64,000 nt of DNA from Porphyromonadaceae bacterium UBA2751 (GTDB lineage: Bacteria > Bacteroidota > Bacteroidia > Bacteroidales > Muribaculaceae): assembly GCA_002353285.1 (NCBI GenBank), contig DEJJ01000032.1, positions 145,459 to 209,458 on the forward strand. Reading direction: 5' to 3'. A program made the translations under genes and the position numbers. Every line of letters starts with the position of its first letter. Within the stretch, counting starts at the first letter, position 1. Below, in pieces: positions 50,033 through 57,807 of the stretch. Below the pieces are notes generated by a model. That model was not told where the DNA came from, did not search any database, and was given only the letters and a program-made list of their open reading frames with translations.

Positions 50033-51171
50033 TTGACGAAAAAAGCCTGCACGGAGCAGGCACAGGGGAGCTGTACAAAGGTAGTGATTATTTTGCAGAT
50101 ATACAAGCCTTTGACGAGGAAATAACACCATCGGCAAGCAATGACATGGCGCACGAACTTGCGCCACTGGCACCGAACATCGACACCGCTTTCATCGACA
50201 ATCCAGAACTCAATCCGAATATTGGGTTGTTCACCATCAAAGCAGCAAACCAATGGATTGATGAGGCAAGCAGCCGACCAATGCCGTGCAAGCTGTTTGG
50301 GCAATTATGGTTTGAGCATGAGATTTGTATTTTGTTTTCTGATAGCAACTTAGGCAAATCTATTCTTGCCGTGCAAATAGCTGATGCCGTTAGCCGTGGC
50401 AAATGTGCGTTATCAGGCATGGCGATGGAAGCTAAACCGCAAATGGTTCTTTATTTTGTTTTTGAGTTGAGCGACAAACAATTTGAGGTGCGTTATATTG
50501 GTGACGATGGCACACACTATGAGTTTTCGCCAAACTTGAAACGTGTGGAGATTAATCCCGATGTCGTTGATTATCCCGATGGGTGCGACTTTGAGGAATA
50601 TATTAAAATATCATTGCAACAAGCGGTTGAGGAATTGGGCGCAAAGGTGATTATTCTTGACAATATCACCTATTTGAGCCGTGAAACAGAGAAAGCGAAA
50701 GACGCATTGCCATTAATGAAATGGTTAAAGTCTTTTGGGCGCAAATATGACCTTTCAATTCTGGTTCTGGCACATACCCCAAAACGCAACATGGCAAACC
50801 CCATCACCAAGAATGATTTGCAAGGCAGCAAGATGTTGTATAACTTTTGCGATGGCTGTTTTGCTATCGGTGAAAGCACAAAGGACAATCGAATAAGATA
50901 CATCAAAGAGTTAAAGCAACGTAACCTTTCTTTTGCTTTTGATGCCGACAATGTGATTGTGTGTGAGATTGCCAAACCTGACAATTTCCTGATGTTTCGT
51001 TTTGTGGAATATGGGTGCGAGAGTGAGCATTTGCGACAACTCACAGACAATGACCGTAACAACATGATTGAGAGTGTAAAAGAGTTGTCGGCAAAAGGTA
51101 AGTCGCAACGAGAAATCGCAAAAGAGTTAGGCATTAGCCCGGGAACAGTTAATAAATACCTCAAAAAGTAA
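50029..51171 (+). CDS. RepA/AAA_25-like ATPase with C-terminal HTH
   Basis: The 380-residue protein has a RecA-like ATPase core: Walker A SDSNLGKS (104-111, a GKS motif with non-glycine start), Walker B VIILDN (207-212), a sensor His at LAHTPKR (249) and LQGSKMLYNF. This matches plasmid RepA-type hexameric helicases. The C-terminus (about 345-380, GKSQREIAKELGISPGTVNKYL) is a helix-turn-helix. It probably opens the element's origin or loads replication proteins. It is coupled to the upstream HTH gene and followed by a symmetric GTTCA/TGAAC array. Confidence 0.8.
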   Translation: MIDEKSLHGAGTGELYKGSDYFADIQAFDEEITPSASNDMAHELAPLAPNIDTAFIDNPELNPNIGLFTIKAANQWIDEASSRPMPCKLFGQLWFEHEICILFSDSNLGKSILAVQIADAVSRGKCALSGMAMEAKPQMVLYFVFELSDKQFEVRYIGDDGTHYEFSPNLKRVEINPDVVDYPDGCDFEEYIKISLQQAVEELGAKVIILDNITYLSRETEKAKDALPLMKWLKSFGRKYDLSILVLAHTPKRNMANPITKNDLQGSKMLYNFCDGCFAIGESTKDNRIRYIKELKQRNLSFAFDADNVIVCEIAKPDNFLMFRFVEYGCESEHLRQLTDNDRNNMIESVKELSAKGKSQREIAKELGISPGTVNKYLKK

Positions 51172-51177
51172 TACAAT

Positions 51178-51226
51178 GTTCAGCGTGTTCAGGTGTTCAT
51201 TTTTTTGAACATCTGAACAGTTGAAC
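51178..51226. repeat. GTTCA/TGAAC phased array B
   Basis: GTTCA at 51178, 51187 and 51195 faces TGAAC at 51206, 51214 and 51222. The centre can fold into a 13-bp hairpin (GTTCAGGTGTTCA against 51206-51218 region) with a T-rich loop. It lies between the ATPase and primase-like genes. Confidence 0.85.
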
Positions 51227-51253
51227 GCTATGAGCATTACACATTTATTAATT

Positions 51254-52213
51254 ATGACTAAATACAAATTTCATTTAGCAACCCCCGACGAGCAACGGCA
51301 GCACGGCGGCAAATGGTTTTGCCCACAATGCCAACAAAAGAGCTTTGTGCCATACCTTGACGCAAGCGGCAAAATCGTTGATGAGCATAAATACGGACGT
51401 TGTGAGCGTGTTAATAGTTGTGGTTATATTCTCTACCCAGACAGTGACGAGAACGCCACCACGCGCAAATACAGACCAATTTACACGCCCAAGCCAAAAG
51501 CTAAATTTCTCAATGCCGAGCAACGAGAAAAGTATTTCAAGCCCACATTAGCGGACTATGATTCCAATCACCTTATCATATATTTAAGGAAAATATTTGG
51601 CGATACTACCGTTTGTAAGATGATAGAAAATTATTACATCGGCACTATTGACCTATTCAACGGCGGCGCAACTGTATTCTGGCAAATAGATAGGTACGGC
51701 AATATCCACCGTGGAAAGGTCATGCAGTACAACGAGAGCGGACACCGTGTTAAGCACAGCAACGGCAGAGGGCTTGTCAACTCCATCCACAACATCTATG
51801 GAATTGGTGACTTGCCGCAAGAGTGCTTATTTGGCGAACACCTATTGACAAAATTTCCTAATATGTTTGTCGGCATTGTTGAGAGCGAAAAGACCGCCAT
51901 TATTGCCAGTGGTGTTGTGAGCGATTGTTTGTTCCTCGCAACTGGCGGCTGTACGAAATTAACCCCTGCCATGTGTCAAGCATTGAAAGGGCGTAATGTA
52001 GTGCTATTCCCGGATAACGGGAAATTTGAGGAATGGAGCGAGAAAGGGCGAGCAATGCGCCATCTTTTCAACACTATATCAATAATTGATATTATGGAGC
52101 ATGAGGACGTTTTAGAGTGTTACAACCTTAGTAGTGGCGATGATATTGGCGACATGATTATATCTCCCAATTTCGACATCAAGGACTTTGTTATTAACTT
52201 GAAAGAGTTGTAA
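51254..52213 (+). CDS. DUF6371/primase-like protein with zinc finger and toprim-like fold
   Basis: From the ATG at 51254 the protein has 319 residues. An N-terminal zinc site is formed by CPQCQQK and, later, CERVNSCGY. The second half has VESEKTAIIAS and VVLFPDNGKFEEW, which match toprim-like strands of mobile-element primases, although the classical DxD is replaced by PDNG. Bacteroides mobilisable units encode a primase beside their rep genes, so it probably primes element replication. Earlier starts at 51221/51230 would extend into the repeat array. Confidence 0.75.
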   Translation: MTKYKFHLATPDEQRQHGGKWFCPQCQQKSFVPYLDASGKIVDEHKYGRCERVNSCGYILYPDSDENATTRKYRPIYTPKPKAKFLNAEQREKYFKPTLADYDSNHLIIYLRKIFGDTTVCKMIENYYIGTIDLFNGGATVFWQIDRYGNIHRGKVMQYNESGHRVKHSNGRGLVNSIHNIYGIGDLPQECLFGEHLLTKFPNMFVGIVESEKTAIIASGVVSDCLFLATGGCTKLTPAMCQALKGRNVVLFPDNGKFEEWSEKGRAMRHLFNTISIIDIMEHEDVLECYNLSSGDDIGDMIISPNFDIKDFVINLKEL

Positions 52214-52220
52214 AAAACCA

Positions 52221-52235
52221 TGTCAAAAATTGACA
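52221..52235. promoter_or_regulatory. Palindrome TGTCAA-N3-TTGACA
   Basis: A perfect 6-bp palindrome with a 3-base centre lies eight bases after the primase-like gene and 45 bases before a TAAATTTG box. It looks like an operator for the following gene set. Confidence 0.5.
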
Positions 52236-52279
52236 TACGAATTTTCAAGTTCTATCTTTCTTATTTAAGAGAAAATTAG

Positions 52280-52287
52280 TAAATTTG
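52280..52287 (+). promoter_or_regulatory. -7 box for the three-gene set at the right end
   Basis: TAAATTTG matches TAnnTTTG, 28 bases before the ATG at 52316. Confidence 0.5.
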
Positions 52288-52315
52288 CATTATCATTTTT
52301 AAAATAGAAAAAGGA

Positions 52316-52948
52316 ATGGCAACAATAGTTTTACAGAGAGAATTAGAAGAAGCGACATATCAGTGTCGCACGGCATTGAGTAAGGCAAATGAAGCCCTTA
52401 CAGAGCTTCACCACCTGGCAGACTATCCTACACCCACCACGCTTGCAGACGTGACTACACAGAGCCTTATTGCGTTTGTTTCTCAACGCCAAGAAGCGGT
52501 AAATAACACCCCACTTTACACCGCCAAAGAGCGTGAGCGCATCATTAGCGATTGGACGGAGTGGCGCACCAAAGCTATGCCGTTGGTGGTTGCCGTCGAG
52601 CAGTTTGTCAACGAGTGGCAAGAGGTTTCCCCGGTGCTTGACACCGCAACGATGAGCATACTCACAAGCGACATCGCCGAGGCACTAACACCACGCTTCA
52701 CCGTTGAGGTGCCGATCCAGGCACACCGCCACAAAGAATTGATTAACGCCGTGAGAGTTGCGTATAACGACTTGCGAGATTGGGAGCATGAGCAGGATTG
52801 CAAAAAGACTCCACTAAATAAGCTGTTAAACCTCAACGAGAGCGATTTATATCAGTCGTGGGCAAATGCTTCCATCAAGGTTGACCACAGCCAGGACACA
52901 CCCCGCTTATGCGCCTGGCGCAACGCCCAAGACGCAACAATTTTATAA
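52316..52948 (+). CDS. 210-residue hypothetical protein
   Basis: A soluble, largely helical protein (starts MATIVLQRELEEATYQC) of no recognised family. It is rich in Ala, Thr, Glu and Leu with coiled-coil-like stretches (RELEEATYQCRTALSKANEALTELH is split here into helices 1 and 2). No catalytic motif is seen. It is the first of three genes behind the TGTCAA palindrome and a -7 box. It lies where NBU-type elements carry mobilisation genes, but shows no relaxase motif. Confidence 0.55.
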   Translation: MATIVLQRELEEATYQCRTALSKANEALTELHHLADYPTPTTLADVTTQSLIAFVSQRQEAVNNTPLYTAKERERIISDWTEWRTKAMPLVVAVEQFVNEWQEVSPVLDTATMSILTSDIAEALTPRFTVEVPIQAHRHKELINAVRVAYNDLRDWEHEQDCKKTPLNKLLNLNESDLYQSWANASIKVDHSQDTPRLCAWRNAQDATIL

Positions 52949-52976
52949 CAAGGTTTTAACTTCAAAATTTTATATT

Positions 52977-53165
52977 ATGCTAGACTTTTCAAATTTGACA
53001 CCAGAACAAAAAGAGTTCTTTACTCAAATGTGGGAATCCCGCCAACAAGAGAACGAGCAGAGCAACGACAGCGCAAAGGCATTTGAGGACTATATCTCTA
53101 AGCGTCGAGCGCAAGAGGACGACCAGGCTAAAGCAGCCGAAGTGCTTAAATCAAAGATGGTATGA
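52977..53165 (+). CDS. 62-residue hypothetical protein
   Basis: The protein starts MLDFSNLTPEQKEFFTQMW and is highly charged, rich in Gln, Glu, Ala and Lys, and probably one long helix (SKRRAQEDDQAKAAEVLKSK). The ATG at 52977 is chosen because the upstream part of the frame overlaps the preceding gene. Its stop overlaps the next gene's ATG by four bases. The family is unknown. Confidence 0.5.
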   Translation: MLDFSNLTPEQKEFFTQMWESRQQENEQSNDSAKAFEDYISKRRAQEDDQAKAAEVLKSKMV

Positions 53166-53521
53166 ACGCCCGAAGATTGCGTAAACGGATTAATCCCGAA
53201 AGTAAGGACGTATCGATACAAGTTTCTTATGGCACGTCCGATGTGCGTAACACCTTAAAGAAGATGTACGACGCACTGGCGACACCTTGCGGCGAAACCT
53301 TTGCTTTGTCGCTGCCTATTAGTGAGCCTGAGTTGCTGCAATACTTTGAGAAAACCATCTTCAAGGATTATGAGCCGACGACAGCAAAGCCACTTGCACG
53401 ATGGGCAGTCACCCAGGCAATAAAGCGAGAGTTTGTTGTTACTGGCACAGAAAACACGTTCTATCTTTCCCCCATCTTAAAAAAGAGAGCCGGGAGACCT
53501 AAGCAGAATGGCGAAGATTAG
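53162..53521 (+). CDS. 119-residue basic hypothetical protein
   Basis: A basic protein (starts MNARRLRKRINPESKD, ends AGRPKQNGED) with a winged-helix-like middle part (LARWAVTQAIKREFVVTGTENTFYLSPIL). It may bind DNA, but no family is recognised. It is coupled to the 62-residue gene (ATGA) and is the last coding gene before the right end. Confidence 0.5.
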   Translation: MNARRLRKRINPESKDVSIQVSYGTSDVRNTLKKMYDALATPCGETFALSLPISEPELLQYFEKTIFKDYEPTTAKPLARWAVTQAIKREFVVTGTENTFYLSPILKKRAGRPKQNGED

Positions 53522-53614
53522 GACGTGAGAGCGGAGAAAAGGCGACAATAAACAAATTTATTGCGCCAAAATACAATAATTCCCCATTAGTAGTAATTCG
53601 TATTTTCCACCGAT

Positions 53615-53647
53615 GGCGTTGTTCTATTCCAGGGCAACGCCTTTTTT
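53615..53647 (+). terminator. Terminator after the right-end gene set
   Basis: GGCGTTG (53615-53621) pairs with CAACGCC (53635-53641), followed by T6. Confidence 0.88.
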
Positions 53648-53664
53648 ATATCAAGAAGAATTAC

Positions 53665-53672
53665 TACCTTTG
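53665..53672 (+). promoter_or_regulatory. Promoter box of the candidate element small RNA
   Basis: TACCTTTG is a perfect -7 match; the -33 position holds only T-rich sequence (TTTT at 53643-53646). Confidence 0.6.
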
Positions 53673-53677
53673 CACCT

Positions 53678-53747
53678 AATTGTTGCCGAAAGGCGATATA
53701 TTTAATGTTCGTAGCATTGTCGAGCGTGATGTTTGGCAATGCTTTTT
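53678..53747 (+). ncRNA. Candidate small RNA of the element
   Basis: Starting about six bases after a TACCTTTG box, a 70-nt sequence contains a TGCC-GAAA-GGCG hairpin with a GNRA loop and ends in AGCATTG (53713-53719) pairing with CAATGCT (53737-53743) plus T5. It is insulated upstream by a terminator. There is no useful open frame. It could be a regulator or copy-control RNA of the element; the class is not recognised. Confidence 0.5.
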
Positions 53748-53756
53748 GTTTATTGT

Positions 53757-53848
53757 GTTCACGATGTTCAAAGCGTTCAAGCCGTTCAAGGTGTTTAACT
53801 GTTCAACCGTTCAAAGTGTTCATGTATTCATAGCTTGAACACTTGAAC
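53757..53848. repeat. GTTCAA/TTGAAC phased array C
   Basis: GTTCA-type units at 53757, 53766, 53775, 53784, 53793 (GTTTA), 53801, 53809 and 53818 and inverted TTGAAC at 53835 and 53843 keep an 8-9 base spacing. It lies between the small RNA and the right arm sites. Confidence 0.9.
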
Positions 53849-53936
53849 GCCCCATCATTAAGAGCAAATTTCGCTATTTGTCCAAATGTCTAAAAATATT
53901 GGTCGAAAAGTCTAAAGAAAAGGTCAGCAAAAAACT

Positions 53937-53957
53937 AAGTCGGCAAAAAGTCGGCAA
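53937..53957. promoter_or_regulatory. Putative integrase arm sites, right end
   Basis: AAGTCGGCAAAAA (53937-53949) and AAGTCGGCAA (53948-53957) overlap and are followed by TATATAC, as at the left end. A degenerate copy AGGTCAGCAAAAA begins at 53921. Confidence 0.65.
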
Positions 53958-53972
53958 TATATACATACACCT

Positions 53973-54033
53973 ATCAGTGTTAATTTTATCTATCTTGTTG
54001 ATTATCAACGTTTTAAATAAAACTAACACCGAT
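53973..54033. repeat. 17-nt imperfect inverted repeat at the right end
   Basis: ATCAGTGTTAATTTTAT (53973-53989) faces ATAAAACTAACACCGAT (54017-54033), with an inner GTTGAT/ATCAAC palindrome. It lies just outside attR and just downstream of the tRNA 3' end on the minus strand, so it might now end or process the tRNA transcript. Confidence 0.55.
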
Positions 54034-54037
54034 ATTG

Positions 54038-54122
54038 TGGTGCGCCTGATAGGACTCGAACCTACACAACTTGCGTTACTAGATCCTAAGTCTAGCGCGT
54101 CTACCAATTTCGCCACAGGCGC
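54038..54122 (-). tRNA. tRNA-Leu (anticodon TAG)
   Basis: The 85-nt class II tRNA has acceptor arms GCGCCTG/CAGGCGC, an anticodon stem CTAGA/TCTAG with loop CTTAGGA giving anticodon TAG, a long variable arm, T-loop GGTTCGAGTCC, and an encoded CCA. Its 3' end is the insertion site of the element. Because the attL copy lacks CCA (it reads GGCGCACAAAA on the minus strand), the final CA of the encoded CCA was probably supplied by the element. A -7 box (CAAAGTTA at 54164-54171, minus) lies upstream. Confidence 0.95.
54040..54053. other. attR core within tRNA-Leu
   Basis: GTGCGCCTGATAGG, the second copy of the 14-bp direct repeat, covers the acceptor 3' strand and part of the T arm. Confidence 0.85.
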
Positions 54123-54163
54123 TTGTGGCACATATTACACTGTGCGGGTGCTAAATGCGGCTG

Positions 54164-54193
54164 CAAAGTTACTTATTTTTTTTGAAACGCAAA
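54164..54193 (-). promoter_or_regulatory. tRNA-Leu promoter
   Basis: On the minus strand TTTG (54193-54190), an 18-base spacer and TAACTTTG (54171-54164); the tRNA starts about 42 bases later. Confidence 0.7.
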
Positions 54194-54331
54194 ATATTTT
54201 TTATCATGAAACCCATTTTATTGATTGGATTGTGTAGTTTTTATTGCCTTGTTGCGTCTAATAAATGAAGAGAATCACTGATAAAGGAGTAAAAAAAAAG
54301 CAAAAATCTCTCTTTTCTCGGTATTTATGAC

Positions 54332-54339
54332 TACTTTTG
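54332..54339 (+). promoter_or_regulatory. -7 box for the M13 peptidase
   Basis: TACTTTTG matches TAnnTTTG, 58 bases before the ATG. The -33 region is only T-rich. Confidence 0.5.
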
Positions 54340-54397
54340 CAGTGATTTGCTTAAGATATAAAGAATTACTACTAATAACATTATAAAACAACAAATT

Positions 54398-56425
54398 ATG
54401 ACAAAAATTAAAAAGATTGTGGTTCTTGCTGCTGCATTGCTACCCATGATGAGCGTGAGCGCACAGAACGAGGGGCATGGTCTTAACCGTGCCGACATGG
54501 ACTTGACTGTGAATCCTGGCGACGATTTCTACAACTACGCCGGTGGTGGATGGATGAAGAATAATCCATTGAAACCTGAGTATTCGAGCTTCGGAGTCTT
54601 CAACGAACTTGCCGAGAAGAATCGCGACCAGCTCAAGGAACTCTTCGACAACCTTGCCAAGGAGAAGCACGCCAAAGGCAGTAACGGACAGAAGGTTACC
54701 GACCTGTATGCGCTCGCAATGGACAGCACTCGTCGCAATGCCGAGGGTTGCAAGCCACTGCAGCAAGACCTTGCCGACCTGCAGAGCTACAACCGCGCCA
54801 CCTTGACCGAGTTCATTGCTTACCAGCACATGTTCCTGGGAAATCCCTTCTTCGGCATTGGCGTTGAGGCCGATCTTGCCAATAGCGCTATCAACACCAT
54901 GTACTTGAGCGCTGGCACCATGAGCCTGCCAGACCGTGACTACTATCTCAAGACCGACGCCGATAGCAAAAAGATTCAGCAGAAGTATAATGAATACCTG
55001 GTAAAGATGTTTATGCTTGCTGGCTACAAGAAGAAAGATGCTCAGCGTGCTGCCAAGACAATCTACAACATTGAGTATAAGTTTGCCGAGGCCAGCCTCA
55101 CTCGTGCTGAGCAGCGCGACATCTCCAAGCTCTACAACGTGCGCACCATCGACCAGCTACAGGCCGACTATCCAGCCATCAACTGGGCTCGCTATTTCGA
55201 GCTCATGGGCGTTAAAAACGTGACCACTGTTATCCTTGAGCAACCCAAGGTTATGGCTGTTGCCAACGAGCTGATGAGCACTCTCAAGGACCAGGAAATT
55301 AAGGACTATGTGGCTGGAGGAATCATTACCAGCGCATCGAGCTACCTCAGCGACGAGGTGGGTGAGACTGCATTCGACTTCTATGGCCGCACACTGAGCG
55401 GACAGAAGGAGCGCCAAGCGCGCTGGAAGCGCGCCATGGGTGTGCCCAACGGCGTGATGGGCGAGGCAGTGGGACAGCTCTATGTCAACAAATACTTTGC
55501 TGGCGACAGCAAGGACAAGATGGTGAAGCTCATTGGCGACCTGCGTAAGGCTCTTGCTGAGCGCATCGCTGGACTTGACTGGATGAGCGACCAGACCAAG
55601 GTGAATGCCCTCGTAAAACTTAACTCATTCACCGTGAAAGTGGGCTACCCCGACAAGTGGAAAGACTACAGCAAGCTCACTATCGATCCAGCCAAGAGCC
55701 TTTACGACAACATGAAGGCTGCATCGCTGTGGAACACAAGGCGCAATCTCGAGAAGTATGGCAAAGCCGTTGACCGCGAGGAGTGGGGCATGACACCACA
55801 GACCGTGAACGCCTACTACAACCCACTCAACAACGAAATCGTGTTCCCAGCAGCCATTCTGCAGGCTCCTTTCTTTGATCCTAAGGCCGACGATGCTACC
55901 AACTATGGCGCAATTGGCGTAGTGATTGGCCACGAGATGACTCACGGTTTTGACGACCAAGGTCGCACATTTGACTATAAGGGCAATTACGCCGACTGGT
56001 GGACCCCCGAGGATGCCGAGCGCTTCAATGCCGCAGCCGAGAAGCTTGCAGCTCAATTCGACGCCATCGACCTGGGCAATGGCGAGCATGCCAACGGACA
56101 CCTCACCCTCGGTGAGAACATCGCCGACCAGGGAGGTCTCCGCATTGCCTACGACGCCTTCATGAAGACCCCTCAAGCCAAGGCTGGAAAGAAGATTGAC
56201 GGTTTCACTCCTGAGCAACGCTTCTACCTTAGCTATGGTCGCATCTGGGCCGAGAACCGCACTCCTGAGGCAGCCTACCAGCTCACCAAGAGCGACCCTC
56301 ACTCGCTTGGCGTGAACCGCGTGAATGCTACCCTGCGCAACATCGACACCTTCTTCAAAGCCTTCGACATCAAGCCTGGTGCCAAGATGTGGATGGACGA
56401 GAAAGACCGCACAATCATTTGGTAA
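54398..56425 (+). CDS. M13-family zinc metallopeptidase (PepO/neprilysin type)
   Basis: The 675-residue exported peptidase has a signal peptide (VSAQNE), an N-terminal M13 domain (about 35-410) and a catalytic peptidase domain. The zinc motif is HEMTH (512-516) with the third ligand Glu573 in GENIADQGG; NAYYNPLNNEIVFPAAIL (471-488) is the substrate-binding segment. It ends in a CxxW-like region without the Cys of the animal enzymes. In Bacteroidales, PepO homologues cleave short peptides such as endothelin precursors. It is monocistronic with a clear terminator. Confidence 0.93.
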   Translation: MTKIKKIVVLAAALLPMMSVSAQNEGHGLNRADMDLTVNPGDDFYNYAGGGWMKNNPLKPEYSSFGVFNELAEKNRDQLKELFDNLAKEKHAKGSNGQKVTDLYALAMDSTRRNAEGCKPLQQDLADLQSYNRATLTEFIAYQHMFLGNPFFGIGVEADLANSAINTMYLSAGTMSLPDRDYYLKTDADSKKIQQKYNEYLVKMFMLAGYKKKDAQRAAKTIYNIEYKFAEASLTRAEQRDISKLYNVRTIDQLQADYPAINWARYFELMGVKNVTTVILEQPKVMAVANELMSTLKDQEIKDYVAGGIITSASSYLSDEVGETAFDFYGRTLSGQKERQARWKRAMGVPNGVMGEAVGQLYVNKYFAGDSKDKMVKLIGDLRKALAERIAGLDWMSDQTKVNALVKLNSFTVKVGYPDKWKDYSKLTIDPAKSLYDNMKAASLWNTRRNLEKYGKAVDREEWGMTPQTVNAYYNPLNNEIVFPAAILQAPFFDPKADDATNYGAIGVVIGHEMTHGFDDQGRTFDYKGNYADWWTPEDAERFNAAAEKLAAQFDAIDLGNGEHANGHLTLGENIADQGGLRIAYDAFMKTPQAKAGKKIDGFTPEQRFYLSYGRIWAENRTPEAAYQLTKSDPHSLGVNRVNATLRNIDTFFKAFDIKPGAKMWMDEKDRTIIW

Positions 56426-56479
56426 TCAATTGTCAGATGTGAGCATCTGCATTGAATTAATACTAAACTAATAATCAAG

Positions 56480-56516
56480 TCACCACTGCCCCACCCTGGC
56501 GGTGGTGATTTTTTTT
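56480..56516 (+). terminator. Terminator of the M13 peptidase gene
   Basis: TCACCAC (56480-56486) pairs with GTGGTGA (56502-56508), with a further GCC/GGC pair inside and T8 behind. Confidence 0.9.
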
Positions 56517-56644
56517 GAAAAAAATGTGACAGAGTGCAACATTTTGTGTAGCTCGTAGCATCTAATGCATGAAAACCATTAAATTTGAAGCGTGAATTCA
56601 TGAGATCAACGTTTTTTGATAACATTAAAATAACATCAATCGAT

Positions 56645-57745
56645 ATGAAACGAATCATTATTACCATGCTGGTGGCACTGCTAATGCTTGTCACCATCGA
56701 GGCAAAGCCAGTGAAGAAGGCTGGGCCTGCCAAAAACAACACCGAGCAGGCTGTTGACAATGAGGCAGCCCTCAACAAGAATGCCAACGAGCAAGCTAGC
56801 GACGTGACGGGCGAAACTAACTCCGATGAGGCGCAAAGCTCATTGACTGTCACTGATGACGAGAACAATCATGTGGACATCACCAATGACAATGTCACCA
56901 TCAAGCAAGACGATGGCACTACGGTGAAGATGAAACTCAGCGACCTGAGCAAGTTTGTGAGCAAGCATCTCGACGACACACTCTTGAGCATCGACCACAT
57001 GAACGGGATGAGCGAGACCAACGAGGCTACTGACACCAGCGAACCACGCGAAGACTTTGCCGAAGCGAGTTACTCTAATCGCGAATTCATGAATCGTGGC
57101 ATGGACCTTGCCGAGGACATTACACGAGGATTCTTAGTTGCAGTTGTGTTCATCGTGTTCTTCTCGCTTTTGTTCTACTACATGCACCGCCGCCGCAAGT
57201 ACAAGACAGTCGACCGAGCCATCCAAGCTGGCTACCCGCTGCCCAACGAGTTCTTCAGTAAAAACTCTCAGCCAGCAGCCCCACAGCAGCCCACCACGGT
57301 CTATGTTAATCAATTCACTCCGCCAGCACCCGAGGCCAGCGCTCATCAGGCACCTAACCCCACTCCTGGCTACACCGCACCTGCCAGCAGCAATCCCCTT
57401 AACAACATTACCGACTGGGCGCCATTCAAGAGCGGTTTCGTTACCACAGCAGTGGGGCTGGGACTATTGTTCTTCTTCTGGATTGCAGGGATGGAAGCCA
57501 TTGCAGCACTCATGCTCATTGTCATCTTCATTGGCCTGGGACGCCTCTTCATCACCTATCAAGAGCAGCAAAATGCCAAGAATTACTGGCAGCAACAGCA
57601 GTGGACACAGCAACCTCAACAACCACAGCAGCCCGAGCAACCACAGCATGAGTGGCAGCAGTGGAGCCAGCAGCAACAGGAAAACGTGCCTCCAATGCCC
57701 AACACCCCTCCCGAGTTTGACCAAAACAAACAACCTCTACCCTAG
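56645..57745 (+). CDS. DUF6249-type membrane protein with Gln/Pro-rich tail
   Basis: From the ATG at 56645 the protein has 366 residues. It has a signal peptide (VTIEAK), a soluble acidic region (20-150), a membrane helix (about 160-180, FLVAVVFIVFFSLLFYYMH) followed by basic RRRKYKTVDRAIQAGYPLP, a Pro/Ala linker, two more helices (about 258-310) and a tail almost wholly Gln, Pro and Trp. The family is typically encoded just upstream of an ECF sigma gene, as here. The earlier ATG at 56585 is rejected because the signal peptide starts at 56645. The function is unknown. Confidence 0.7.
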   Translation: MKRIIITMLVALLMLVTIEAKPVKKAGPAKNNTEQAVDNEAALNKNANEQASDVTGETNSDEAQSSLTVTDDENNHVDITNDNVTIKQDDGTTVKMKLSDLSKFVSKHLDDTLLSIDHMNGMSETNEATDTSEPREDFAEASYSNREFMNRGMDLAEDITRGFLVAVVFIVFFSLLFYYMHRRRKYKTVDRAIQAGYPLPNEFFSKNSQPAAPQQPTTVYVNQFTPPAPEASAHQAPNPTPGYTAPASSNPLNNITDWAPFKSGFVTTAVGLGLLFFFWIAGMEAIAALMLIVIFIGLGRLFITYQEQQNAKNYWQQQQWTQQPQQPQQPEQPQHEWQQWSQQQQENVPPMPNTPPEFDQNKQPLP

Positions 57746-57755
57746 TTAAAAACCA

Positions 57756-57799
57756 ACTAAAAACTAAAAACTAAATAACTAATAACTAAAAAAACTAAC
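57756..57799. repeat. AACTAA-type array, period about 7 bp
   Basis: CTAA occurs at 57757, 57764, 57771, 57779, 57786 and 57795 in the gap between the DUF6249 gene and the sigma gene. Confidence 0.75.
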
Positions 57800-57807
57800 A
57801 TCCTCCC

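Larger units (their letters stand above)
46436..54053. mobile_element. About 7.6-kb integrative element in tRNA-Leu(TAG)
   Basis: A 14-bp direct repeat bounds the region, one copy being the 3' end of tRNA-Leu. Inside are a tyrosine integrase next to attL, an excisionase-like HTH gene, a RepA-like ATPase, a primase-like protein and several small unknown genes. The sequence is visibly more AT-rich than the flanks and has different codon use. Integrating into the 3' end of a leucine tRNA with a 14-bp core is known for the Bacteroides mobilisable unit NBU1. No relaxase was found, so this is either a reduced NBU-like unit or a phage-satellite-like island. Confidence 0.88.

Noticed and set aside
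46436..54053. Prophage
   Set aside because: No capsid, terminase, portal, tail or lysis gene; the gene set fits an integrative element or satellite.
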